NCBI RefSeq assembly: GCF_022867865.1 | Contig: NZ_JALIEC010000004.1 | Location: 372,001-436,000, forward strand | Reading direction: 5' to 3' | From: Phaeobacter sp. J2-8 | GTDB lineage: Bacteria; Pseudomonadota; Alphaproteobacteria; Rhodobacterales; Rhodobacteraceae | Length of the DNA stretch: 64,000 bases | In this document: positions 8,471 through 16,514 of the stretch, in pieces | How positions within the stretch are numbered: the first letter of the stretch is position 1 | Layout of the letters: every line of letters starts with the position of its first letter | Notes under the pieces: model-generated | Database searches by the model: none | What the model was told of the DNA's origin: nothing | Seen by the model: the letters and a program-made list of their open reading frames with translations, nothing else | Position numbers and translations under genes: made by a program

Positions 8471-9457
8471 ATGACTATGATGACCAGGCTTTTTGCTGCC
8501 ACAACCGCGCTGACCCTTGTCGGCACTGCATCCATGGCAGAGACCAAATGGGATCTGACAACCGCTTGGGGCGCCAATAACTTTCACGCTCAAAGCGCGA
8601 TTGCCTTTGCCGATGCCGTGCGCAGCGCAACCGATGGATCGGTCGATATCACCGTGCATCTGTCGGGTGAGACTGGCGTGAAGATCACCGAAAAACTCTC
8701 GGCGGTTGAGGTCGGCATCGTTCAGATGGCCGATATGCTTTTGTTCCTTCAGGCGGGCGAAGAGCCATTCTTGGGCGTTGATACCTTGCCCTATCTGATC
8801 CAGGGTCAGGACGAGATGAAGGTCTGGCTTGACGTGGCTGGCCCGACCTATGACGCGATCTTTGAACGTCACAATCAAAAGGTTCTGTATTACGTGCCGT
8901 GGCCGTCCCCCGGCGTCTACACCAAAGACCCGGTTGTCAGCGCGGATGACATGAACGGCCTGCGCATCCGTTCGTTCAACGCGACGTCGTTTACCTTCTT
9001 GGAAAAGATGGGCGCAGCGCCGGTTGAATTGCCTTTTGAGGAGCTGGCAACAGCCGTTGCCGCCGGAACGGTTGATGGCGCGGCGACCTCGACCTCGACC
9101 GGGGCGAATTCAAAGCTGTATCAGTTCACCGACAATTTCAATCCGCTGAATTGGTCGATGTCGCCGGATGCGGTGACGGTGAACCTTGATGCCTGGAATG
9201 CGTTGACCGATGCGGAACGCGAAACGATCCAGGGTCTGGCTGACGAGATGGAGGCCGATTTCTGGGCGGCCTCTGCTGCCGAGGATGCGGCCAAAACCGC
9301 CATTCTGGTCGAAAACGGCATGACAATCTCTGCCGCCGATGACAGCCTGACCGCCAAAATGGCCGAAGCGGGCAAGGCGATGTGGGCGGATTTCTTTGCC
9401 AATGTTCCCGAAGCACAGGCCGTCGTCGAGGCCTATGCCGAACAGACCGGCAAGTAA
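8471..9457 (+). CDS. dctP: TRAP transporter substrate-binding protein (DctP family)
   Basis: A 328-residue periplasmic receptor of a TRAP transporter. The start at 8471 is chosen because an AGGAGGAC Shine-Dalgarno lies just before it; a longer frame reaches back into hyuB. A signal peptide ends near residue 22 (GTASMAE). The DctP-typical region MNGLRIRSFNATSFTFLEKM around residue 160 supplies the Arg that normally binds the ligand carboxylate. It is the first gene of a P-Q-M set, with an intercistronic hairpin before dctQ. Confidence 0.93.
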   Translation: MTMMTRLFAATTALTLVGTASMAETKWDLTTAWGANNFHAQSAIAFADAVRSATDGSVDITVHLSGETGVKITEKLSAVEVGIVQMADMLLFLQAGEEPFLGVDTLPYLIQGQDEMKVWLDVAGPTYDAIFERHNQKVLYYVPWPSPGVYTKDPVVSADDMNGLRIRSFNATSFTFLEKMGAAPVELPFEELATAVAAGTVDGAATSTSTGANSKLYQFTDNFNPLNWSMSPDAVTVNLDAWNALTDAERETIQGLADEMEADFWAASAAEDAAKTAILVENGMTISAADDSLTAKMAEAGKAMWADFFANVPEAQAVVEAYAEQTGK

Positions 9458-9468
9458 GCAGATGCTTG

Positions 9469-9488
9469 GGGGCGGGTGCGCCCGCCCC
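9469..9488. terminator. Hairpin between dctP and dctQ
   Basis: GGGGCGGG, loop TGCG, CCCGCCCC: a perfect 8-bp stem 12 bp after the dctP stop. Such hairpins often give partial termination or protect the 3' end, so that the receptor is made in excess of the membrane subunits. Role here is inferred from position. Confidence 0.6.
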
Positions 9489-9506
9489 TTGGTATCGTGA
9501 TCTGTC

Positions 9507-10028
9507 ATGACCCGATTTCTCACCCTCATAGACCGTCTGTCGCGGCTGGCCGAATTGGCCGCTGTTGTGCTGATCTTCGGCTATTGCATCCTGATGCTGG
9601 TCGAAGTTGTCGCCCGCGCGCAGGCCAGCAGCTTTTCCTTTACCTGGGAATACAGCCAATATGCGATGGCGTCGGTTTTCGCGCTGGCCTCTGGCCCCGC
9701 GATCCGAACGGCGGTGCATGTGCGCATCACGCTGCTGACCGAAAAACTGCCCTCGGGCGTGGCAAAGTGGATGGATGTGCTGGCCAATCTGGTCGCTCTT
9801 GTCATTGTTGCCGCGATCGTGGGCGCCATGTGGACAAAGGTTTCGACCTCTTTTGACCGCAATGTTCTGGCGACCTCGGTGTCCAAGACCCCGCTCTGGA
9901 TACCGCAGGCGGTTGTCCTGTGGGGGTTTGCACAGCTGTGGCTCGATCTTCTTGCGCGGATGATACGGCGCATCACCAATCGCGAATTCGAATGGCGCGG
10001 CGCGGACAAGGAACAAGCTGATGTTTGA
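9507..10028 (+). CDS. dctQ: TRAP transporter small membrane subunit (DctQ)
   Basis: A 173-residue protein with four hydrophobic segments, the DctQ topology. FTWEYSQYAMASVFAL near residue 50 and the charged IRTAVHVRITLL resemble the conserved E-x-x-x-Y and R-x-x-x-H-V/I regions of the family. It overlaps dctM by 8 bp, so the two subunits are translationally coupled. Confidence 0.9.
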   Translation: MTRFLTLIDRLSRLAELAAVVLIFGYCILMLVEVVARAQASSFSFTWEYSQYAMASVFALASGPAIRTAVHVRITLLTEKLPSGVAKWMDVLANLVALVIVAAIVGAMWTKVSTSFDRNVLATSVSKTPLWIPQAVVLWGFAQLWLDLLARMIRRITNREFEWRGADKEQADV

Positions 10029-11334
10029 AATCGCGGTTGTCGCCTGTCTTTTGTTTGTCGGCCTTTTGGCCGGATCGGTCTGGATCGGCCTGTCGTTGTT
10101 TGCGACCGGCTATCTGATGCTGTCGATCTTCAAGCCCAACATTCCAATGGATATTTTCAGCAGCGGCGTGATCTGGGGCTCGTTGATCCCCACGCCTTTG
10201 CTGTCGCTGCCATTGTTCATCCTGATGAGCGAGGTGCTGGTCAGCGCCGGTCTTGGTCGGTCATTGTTTTCCGGTCTTGCGCCATGGGTTGGCCGTTTGC
10301 CGGGCGGGTTGTTGCATGTGAATGTGGTTGGCTCGACGCTGTTTGCCGCTGTGTCCGGGTCTTCGGCGGCGACAACGGCGATTGTCGGCAATGTCAGCCT
10401 GCCCCAGCTTGAGGCGCGCGGCTATGACCGGCAATTGGCGATGGGATCGTTGGCCGGGGCGGGAACCCTGGGCTTTTTGATCCCGCCGTCGATCATCATG
10501 ATCATTTACGGCGTGGTGGCCGAGCAATCCATTCTTGAACTGTTTATCGCAGGGGTCATTCCCGGTCTGACGCTTGCGGCCTTTTACATGCTCTATATCG
10601 CGATACATCAGACCATCACCCGCACGCAGCCGCATGTGGAACGCCCAACCGGCCGAGAGCTTTTGGCTGGGTTGCGCGACATCGGGCCGATTGCGCTGTT
10701 GATTGGCACGATCATGGGCGCGCTTTACCTTGGGTTTGCCAGCGTGAGCGAGCTTGCCGCCCTGGGGGTTCTTGGGGCGGTTCTGATCTCGGTCGCGATG
10801 GGCCGGTTCAGCTGGCGGGCGATGCTGGCGGCGGGGCGGCGGGCGGTGCGCACCTCTGCGATGATCGGGCTGATCGTGATTGGCGCGGCGTTGTTGAATT
10901 CGGCTTTCGGCTTCTTGGGCATACCCAAGGCGATTGCGGCGCAAATCGCCAGCTTTGGTCTGTCGCCGATGGCGCTGATCATCGTCCTTCTGGTGTTTTA
11001 TGCCGCACTGGGCATGTTCCTGGACGGGACATCCATCATCGTCATGACCCTGCCGATCACGTTGCCATTGATCACGGCGGCGGGGTTTGATCCGATCTGG
11101 TTCGGGATCTTTGTGGTTGTCGCGGTTGAAATCAGCCAGATCACACCGCCCATCGGGTTCAACCTGTTCGTCATTCAATCCCAAACCGGCGAAAGCATCG
11201 GGGCAATTGCCCGCGCGGCTTTGCCATTCTTTGGCATCCTGCTTGGCTTTGCGATATTGCTTGCGGTGTTCCCGATCTGGCACTTTGGCTTCCAAGGACT
11301 TTGCAATGACCGCATTACACCAACAATTGTCTGA
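10021..11334 (+). CDS. dctM: TRAP transporter large membrane subunit (DctM)
   Basis: A 437-residue polytopic membrane protein with about 12 segments, the sodium-coupled permease of the TRAP system. The conserved GFLIPPSIIMIIYG near residue 155 and ITPPIGFNLFVI near residue 378 are DctM hallmarks. Its 3' end overlaps the following gntR gene by 29 bp, which suggests regulator and transporter are on one transcript. Confidence 0.95.
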   Translation: MFEIAVVACLLFVGLLAGSVWIGLSLFATGYLMLSIFKPNIPMDIFSSGVIWGSLIPTPLLSLPLFILMSEVLVSAGLGRSLFSGLAPWVGRLPGGLLHVNVVGSTLFAAVSGSSAATTAIVGNVSLPQLEARGYDRQLAMGSLAGAGTLGFLIPPSIIMIIYGVVAEQSILELFIAGVIPGLTLAAFYMLYIAIHQTITRTQPHVERPTGRELLAGLRDIGPIALLIGTIMGALYLGFASVSELAALGVLGAVLISVAMGRFSWRAMLAAGRRAVRTSAMIGLIVIGAALLNSAFGFLGIPKAIAAQIASFGLSPMALIIVLLVFYAALGMFLDGTSIIVMTLPITLPLITAAGFDPIWFGIFVVVAVEISQITPPIGFNLFVIQSQTGESIGAIARAALPFFGILLGFAILLAVFPIWHFGFQGLCNDRITPTIV

Positions 11335-12022
11335 CTCCATTTTACAGAAGATACAGGCAGGGCAATTGCAGGTTGGTGAAAAGCTGCCACCAGAGGCCGA
11401 TTATGCCGTGGAGCTTGGGGTCAGCCGCTCGACCTTGCGGCTTGCCTATACCGAGCTGGAGCGGGTGGGCGTCCTGCAACGCAAGAAACGGGCAGGCACA
11501 ACGATCATTTCCGACCGCCCGCAATCCCGCTTCAACATGAGCACAACCGGATTGCATGAGCTGCTCAGCCTTGGCCGGGATACTGAATTGCGCCTGACCG
11601 GAACCCGGACCGTTCCCACCGACACAATCGCGCATTTGCAGGGCTATGAAAGCGAAACCGATCAATGGCTGGAAATCAGCGGCACCCGGACATTGCCGGG
11701 GGAAACGGTGCCATTCAACAACACCCAGATCTATGTGCCCGCCCGCTATGCCGCGATTGAACATATCCTGGAGCAAAGCGGTCCTTCGGTCTTTCGCACC
11801 ATAGAAGAGCGGTTCGGAATCACGGTGGGCCGGGTCAGCCAGACGGCCAAGGCGATCAAATGCCCGGCTGAAATCGCCGGTATCATCGGGGTTGATGTCG
11901 ATGCCCCCGCGCTGCGCATCGTTGCCCAGCTTTATGACAAAAACGCAATTCTGATGGAGATTTCGGTGGCCACCTTTGATCCGGAAAGATTTCAGCTGCA
12001 AACGGATGTCGAAATTGACTAA
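11306..12022 (+). CDS. GntR/HutC-type transcriptional regulator with UTRA domain
   Basis: A 238-residue regulator. Residues 1-70 form the GntR winged helix (KLPPEADYAVELGVSRSTLR, then a basic wing), and residues 90-235 the UTRA effector domain. Start ATG 11306 lies inside dctM; a much longer frame is not GntR-like. As the regulator gene closes the hyuAB-dctPQM operon, it is the probable substrate-responsive repressor of the 4319-4741 divergent promoter. It overlaps the next SDR gene by 17 bp. Confidence 0.9.
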   Translation: MTALHQQLSDSILQKIQAGQLQVGEKLPPEADYAVELGVSRSTLRLAYTELERVGVLQRKKRAGTTIISDRPQSRFNMSTTGLHELLSLGRDTELRLTGTRTVPTDTIAHLQGYESETDQWLEISGTRTLPGETVPFNNTQIYVPARYAAIEHILEQSGPSVFRTIEERFGITVGRVSQTAKAIKCPAEIAGIIGVDVDAPALRIVAQLYDKNAILMEISVATFDPERFQLQTDVEID

Positions 12023-12719
12023 GCCGCCACTGCGCACAATCGTGACCGGCGGCAGCGGGGCGTTGGGGTCTTCCATCATCTCGGCGCTGTTGGCGCGCGG
12101 GGACCATGTGGTGAACCTTGACAGAACCAAAAGCGACAACGCCACTTGGGTCGAGGCCGATTTTGGCAATGGTCAGTCGGTGTCAGAGGCGATTGACACA
12201 GCCGAGGATATCCTTGGCGGCATTGACGTTCTAATTCATTCCGCCGGGATTTTCCGCGCCAATGAATTCCTGTCCATGTCCGAGAGCGAATTTTCCGAAG
12301 TCTTGAATGTGAACCTGATGGGAAGTTTTCGCATTGCCCAAGGGGTCGCCGCCAAGATGGTGACACTGGGGGGGCGGATTTTGTTCATTTCGTCGATCCA
12401 CGCCAAATATGGCATCAAGGGCCGACTGGCCTATGGCGCGTCGAAGGCGGGCATTGAATCCATGACGCGGGTGATGGCCACAGAGCTGTCCGAATTCGGC
12501 ATTCGCGTGAATGCCCTGGCCCCCGGCGCGGTGTCGGCGGGGATGGTTCCCGACGCGGCCCATGTCTCCGACTGGACCAGCGTGACACCCGCAAAACGCA
12601 AAGTCACCCCGCAAGAGGTTGCCGGCATGGCCATGCTGTTGACCTGTGATCATGCCAGCTTTGTATCCGGGCAGGTCGTGTCGCAGGACGGCGGAGCCAG
12701 TATTTCCCATATGTTCTAG
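12006..12719 (+). CDS. SDR-family oxidoreductase
   Basis: A 237-residue classical short-chain dehydrogenase with the NAD(P)-binding TGGSGALG at residues 14-21, HSAG in the NNAG position, and a catalytic YGASK motif. Start ATG 12006 overlaps the gntR end. The C-terminal SGQVVSQDGG is typical of FabG-like SDRs. It is the last gene of the hyuAB operon and probably oxidises or reduces a pathway intermediate; substrate unknown. Confidence 0.9.
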   Translation: MSKLTKPPLRTIVTGGSGALGSSIISALLARGDHVVNLDRTKSDNATWVEADFGNGQSVSEAIDTAEDILGGIDVLIHSAGIFRANEFLSMSESEFSEVLNVNLMGSFRIAQGVAAKMVTLGGRILFISSIHAKYGIKGRLAYGASKAGIESMTRVMATELSEFGIRVNALAPGAVSAGMVPDAAHVSDWTSVTPAKRKVTPQEVAGMAMLLTCDHASFVSGQVVSQDGGASISHMF

Positions 12720-12804
12720 GTCGCGGTTTCCCGGTGTTCCGATCCCCGCAGATCCCCATGATGTTCCCGGCAATAGGACCGTGCCCGCCAGTCCCATTTG
12801 CCGA

Positions 12805-13416
12805 TCATTCCCAAAGATAGCCGTAGGTGACCAATTGGGTTTGCAGCGTCCGGGGTGACGGCCCGCCAACACGGCTGTTGCGCAGCCATGTCCGGCCGTG
12901 CACTTCGGTCTGTTCGGCGATCACGCCGCTTTCGAAACCTGCGCTGTCCGCCCAAATCCCGCCAAGGCATTCCGCGCCGCTCAGATCCAGAGCACCGCGA
13001 AACAGCGTGCGGGCACAGGACAGGCTGGAAAGCGCCTGAATATTGCGCAAATCCGTTGCTCCGCCCAGCGTGGCATCATCCAGAACAAAGGTGCCGCGCA
13101 TTTCGGCACCTGTCAGGGTCAGATCGCCGTTGATGTCACAGCCATCAAGCCGCAGGTCATGGCCAAAAAGCGCGTCCATCCCGTGCACACCCGCGGCAAA
13201 GCGGCAGTTTCTGAGCCAGGTCAGCCCAAGGAAGGTCGCGCCGGACAGATCGACCGGTCCCTCGAACACCGACCCGCTCAGGTCAAAGCCGCTCACCGTC
13301 AATCCGCGCAAATCCAGTGGCCCGGTCACGTGGCGCCGGGTCAGGTCCAGCGCCTTGCCCGGCACGAAACGTGCGGTCAAAGCCGCACGCACCGCATCCG
13401 CGCCCATCGGGGTCAT
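12805..13416 (-). CDS. Pentapeptide-repeat-like protein coupled to the Rieske oxygenase gene
   Basis: A 203-residue protein. Its first 170 residues are a run of A(D/N)LxG-like five-residue repeats (for example FDLSGSVFEGPVDLSGATFLGL and later ALDLSGAECLGGIW), the pattern that folds as a right-handed quadrilateral beta-helix. There is no signal peptide. It begins within the last codons of the Rieske oxygenase gene (4-bp overlap) and is the last gene of the 15-gene minus-strand array. A pentapeptide protein in an oxygenase operon has no established role; it could be a scaffold or chaperone. A GYLWE C-terminus follows the repeats. Confidence 0.75.
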   Translation of the reverse strand: MTPMGADAVRAALTARFVPGKALDLTRRHVTGPLDLRGLTVSGFDLSGSVFEGPVDLSGATFLGLTWLRNCRFAAGVHGMDALFGHDLRLDGCDINGDLTLTGAEMRGTFVLDDATLGGATDLRNIQALSSLSCARTLFRGALDLSGAECLGGIWADSAGFESGVIAEQTEVHGRTWLRNSRVGGPSPRTLQTQLVTYGYLWE

Positions 13417-14474
13417 GCGGTTTCCTTTGCGGCCTCTGCCGCATCCAGCGCTTTGAAATGTGCCTTGGCGCGTTTCACCATCATCTGGCGCAAACGCGAA
13501 ACCCCGATGTCATGTTGATACAGCATCTCGCGGCGGCGCGCGTCGGACGGGATCAATTCCAGCATTGTGCGGTCCTGCTCCAGAACGTGCCAATGGCGGT
13601 CTTCCAGCACCGCGCGATACAGGAACCGCCAGCTTTCCGCCGCCAGCCCCTGAACCTCGCGGCAGCGCCAGAAAAAGCTGTGATGGGTGTTTTCATCAAT
13701 CGGCGTGGCGAACCCGATGATGCGAAACGGCCCGCCCGGCCCGGCACCATCGGGATAGGGAATGTCGAGACGAAAGAACATCGTGCCTTCGTCCATCACC
13801 ACCTCGGTATAGTCAAAATTCACGCCCTGCTGCGAGACCCGTTCGATCTGAAAGCCCTTTTCGCGCTTTTCCAGCTTCATTGTGTCCTGCTTGGACCCAT
13901 AGGCCAGCGTGAAGCTGTCGGCGTGCAAATAGCTGGCGTGCATCGGATCGGCCGCATTGTCGAGGCTGAGGCGGTAGTTGCAATCCCAATGGGTCATGCA
14001 GGGGAACACCTGCCAGGCGTCAGAGGTGAATTCGACAGGCGGAACGAATTCCGGGGCTTCGGGCTGATCCGCCGATGGCATATAAATGAACACCGCACCG
14101 CCGGCTTCTTCGGCGGCATAAGAGGTCAGCGCCTTGCGCCCTTCCAGCGCGCAATCCGGCATCGCAGGGACGCGCACCACCGTGCCGGTGCCATCAACGG
14201 TCACACCATGATACCAGCAGGCGATGTTGTCGCCATGCACATGGCCAAGCGACAATTTCGCGCCGCGATGCGGGCAGAAATCCTCGATACACCGCACCTT
14301 GCAGGCCCCGTCACGCCACATCACCAGGTTTTCACCGGCGATCTTGCGCGCCAGCGGCTTGCCGACCTTGAGCTGGACCGAGGTCGCGACCGGCATCCAG
14401 AAGCCGCGCAGGCCCTGGGTCACGTAATCCTCGACCCGGTTGCGATTGTGGCGGTTTGCGTCATTGGCTTGCAT
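13413..14474 (-). CDS. Rieske non-heme iron oxygenase, alpha subunit
   Basis: A 353-residue oxygenase that would hydroxylate or demethylate an aromatic or N-methyl substrate using O2. The Rieske [2Fe-2S] ligands are Cys67, His69, Cys86 and His89 (C-x-H-x16-C-x2-H). The mononuclear iron motif follows, with Asp176, His179 and His184 in NAADPMHASYLH, and a likely third ligand Asp at 297-301. Length and the lack of a beta-subunit gene point to the alpha-only phthalate-dioxygenase/vanillate-demethylase class. The usual VanB-type reductase is absent; instead an FprA-type reductase and a flavodoxin lie upstream in the same operon. An AAGGGGG Shine-Dalgarno precedes the ATG. Confidence 0.92.
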   Translation of the reverse strand: MQANDANRHNRNRVEDYVTQGLRGFWMPVATSVQLKVGKPLARKIAGENLVMWRDGACKVRCIEDFCPHRGAKLSLGHVHGDNIACWYHGVTVDGTGTVVRVPAMPDCALEGRKALTSYAAEEAGGAVFIYMPSADQPEAPEFVPPVEFTSDAWQVFPCMTHWDCNYRLSLDNAADPMHASYLHADSFTLAYGSKQDTMKLEKREKGFQIERVSQQGVNFDYTEVVMDEGTMFFRLDIPYPDGAGPGGPFRIIGFATPIDENTHHSFFWRCREVQGLAAESWRFLYRAVLEDRHWHVLEQDRTMLELIPSDARRREMLYQHDIGVSRLRQMMVKRAKAHFKALDAAEAAKETA

Positions 14475-14489
14475 TGGCTTGTTCCCCCT

Positions 14490-14750
14490 TCAGGCCCCGA
14501 CGCCGTGTTCGGCATGGGCCGCATCATGTGATGCGTTGATCTGTTTCAATTCATCCGCGAAAATTTCGATCGTCCAATCGCCGGTTTGCCCCGACGGGCG
14601 CGCGATGCCCCTGGCATTCAGCTGTTCGACAACCAGCGTGAAATCATGGCAGCCGGTTTCGTAGATACGTTCAAGATCGGTCGCAAAGGTGGTTTCCGCT
14701 TCGCTCAGCGGGCGGCCTTTGGATTGGGTGCGCAGTGCGGGGTCTTGCAT
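14490..14750 (-). CDS. Small protein with a recombinase-like helix-turn-helix fold
   Basis: An 86-residue soluble protein with a strong AAGGAGGAC Shine-Dalgarno. It contains a segment ERIYETGCHDFTLVVEQLNA followed by RGIARPSG, resembling the small HTH found in serine-recombinase C-terminal domains (a helix, then LNxRGIxTPxG, then W). I recall similar orphan proteins next to other Rieske oxygenase genes; this is recollection, not a search result. Located between the flavodoxin and oxygenase genes, it is more likely a pathway component or regulator than a recombinase, since no catalytic serine domain is present. Confidence 0.6.
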   Translation of the reverse strand: MQDPALRTQSKGRPLSEAETTFATDLERIYETGCHDFTLVVEQLNARGIARPSGQTGDWTIEIFADELKQINASHDAAHAEHGVGA

Positions 14751-14811
14751 GGCGTCCTCCTTGTCTGGGGGAATGGGTGTTGAAACTGTTGCGGCGTTGA
14801 TCCGCCGGTGA

Positions 14812-15276
14812 TCATGCGGCCTGGCTCAGTTTTTCCTCGGCCAGTTCGACCATGGCCTGCGCCCAGGGAAACGCCAGATCCTCGGCCAGGTCATCGCCGG
14901 ATGCATCATGCACCACCCGATCCCCCAATTGGGTTGCGCCATGTGATGCCAGCAAGGCTGCAAGTTTCTCGCTGCCCTGCGCAAAGGTTTCGTATTCCCG
15001 GTCCCCCAGCCCAAAGATGGCAAAATGAATGCCGTTCAAATCCGGGGTTTCAGCGGCCATCGCCGCCGCAAACGGCTGGGCAGAGGCCGGCAGGTCGCCA
15101 TCGCCATAGGTGGAACAGACCAGCAGATAGAAACATCCCGGCTCAAAATCGGTTGGCGCAAAATCCTCAAGGTTTTCGCAGGCGACTTCATGCGCCTCTT
15201 CCAATTCGGCCTGAATGTCATCGGCCAGCATTTCGGCGTTGCCGGTTTCAGTTCCGTACAAAAGGGTGATCTTCAT
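14812..15276 (-). CDS. Flavodoxin
   Basis: A 154-residue flavodoxin. The FMN-phosphate loop YGTETGNAE lies at residues 7-15, the 50s/60s-type isoalloxazine loop is CSTYGDGDLP near 55-64, and FGLGDREYETF near 92 gives the third loop. Start ATG 15276 overlaps the stop of the upstream reductase gene and has an AAGGAG Shine-Dalgarno; a longer upstream frame is not flavodoxin-like. In this operon it probably shuttles electrons from the FprA-type reductase to the Rieske oxygenase, replacing a ferredoxin. Confidence 0.9.
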   Translation of the reverse strand: MKITLLYGTETGNAEMLADDIQAELEEAHEVACENLEDFAPTDFEPGCFYLLVCSTYGDGDLPASAQPFAAAMAAETPDLNGIHFAIFGLGDREYETFAQGSEKLAALLASHGATQLGDRVVHDASGDDLAEDLAFPWAQAMVELAEEKLSQAA

Positions 15277-16514
15277 CAGAGTAACTCCTTGCTTGCCTTG
15301 CCAAGTGCCAGCATCTCGGCACGGGTTTTGATCTTGTGGCGGCACCGCCCGGCTGGGGGTGCCGATATTTCATGTGCATCCATGATTTGCCAATCCGCAT
15401 AGGTCACCAGATCGGGGTGTGACGCAAACAGGGCGGCACCCTGTTTGTCGGACATGGGGGCAAGATCGGCCAGAATGCGTTTGGCCAGGGCCTGTGCATC
15501 GCCGCGGTTTTCGGGAATGGTCCCTTGCGGGCCACGGCGAAACCATCCGGTGGCATAAAGACCCGCCGCCAGTTTGCCGACCTGAATATCCTCGGCCTGT
15601 GCAAGCAGGGTTTCCCGGTCAAGCCGCCCCTGATCCTGAAAACCGATCGCGGTCACAAAGGCGGAACAGGGAATGATCTGGTCATCGCCGGTTTCGGTGC
15701 GGAAGTGCACCGCGTTTGCCCGGTCGTCGCCCTTGATCGCCACGGGCGTCAGCCCAAAGCGAAAGGTGATGCGGCGCGGACCGCTGCCATGGCCGTTGAT
15801 TTCGGCCAATGCGGCCAGTTTGCGGGCGGCGGCCGGGTCGTCCGACGTTGCGGCCGCCCCGATCACCTCTATCGACACGCCCGTCAGCTTGGCCAATTCC
15901 TTGACCATGACCGGGTCGAACTTTGCCTGTTCCGCCGAAGATCTGCCAATGATTTCCAGACTTTCGATGCCGCTGTTGGCAAGCCAGTCACCAACAGATG
16001 CGCCGACGTCGGAACCGTCCAGCTCTGATGGGGTCTTGGCCAAGAGCCGCAACAGATCAATCGCCACATTGCCGTTGCCCATGATCACCGGATGGGCCCC
16101 CAGATCGGGCAGGGCCATGGCATCCGGGTGGTCGTTGATCGCCCAGACCAGACGACCGGCGCCAAAAACCCCGCTCAGACCCTCGCCCGGGACACCCAAA
16201 CGGCGATCCCCCGAAAGACCTGCCGCCAAAACAACCACGTCATAAGCCGCGCGCAGATCGTCAAGTGACAGCTGATCATTCACGGTCAGGTTGCCAAAGA
16301 ACCTGGCCCCCTGGCGTTCGAACAGCCGGGCGAATTGGCGAATGACGCCTTTGCTGCCTTGATGATCCGGCGCCACACCATAGCGCACCAGCCCGTATGG
16401 CACCGGCAATTGATCAATCAGATCGACCTGTAGCTCGGGCTGGGCCTTTAACAGCGCCTGCGCCAGATAGCAGCCCGAAGGACCGGTTCCGATGATGGCA
16501 ATCTGTCCGGTCAT
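15276..16514 (-). CDS. FprA/adrenodoxin-reductase-type ferredoxin(flavodoxin)-NADP+ reductase
   Basis: A 412-residue FAD enzyme with the N-terminal dinucleotide motif IIGTGPSGCYLAQAL (residues 7-21), PYGLVRYGVAPDHQ near 49, and the NADP motif GNGNVAIDLLRLL near 146. These are characteristic of adrenodoxin-reductase/FprA proteins; the C-terminus is somewhat shorter than in typical FprA (about 450 residues). It overlaps the ALDH gene by 4 bp and the flavodoxin gene by 1 bp, so reductase and flavodoxin are translationally coupled. Confidence 0.9.
   Translation of the reverse strand: MTGQIAIIGTGPSGCYLAQALLKAQPELQVDLIDQLPVPYGLVRYGVAPDHQGSKGVIRQFARLFERQGARFFGNLTVNDQLSLDDLRAAYDVVVLAAGLSGDRRLGVPGEGLSGVFGAGRLVWAINDHPDAMALPDLGAHPVIMGNGNVAIDLLRLLAKTPSELDGSDVGASVGDWLANSGIESLEIIGRSSAEQAKFDPVMVKELAKLTGVSIEVIGAAATSDDPAAARKLAALAEINGHGSGPRRITFRFGLTPVAIKGDDRANAVHFRTETGDDQIIPCSAFVTAIGFQDQGRLDRETLLAQAEDIQVGKLAAGLYATGWFRRGPQGTIPENRGDAQALAKRILADLAPMSDKQGAALFASHPDLVTYADWQIMDAHEISAPPAGRCRHKIKTRAEMLALGKASKELL

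Noticed and set aside
14490-14750. Fragment of a serine recombinase or mobile element
   Set aside because: No catalytic domain, no flanking repeats, good ribosome-binding site and in-operon position; a complete small protein is a better reading.
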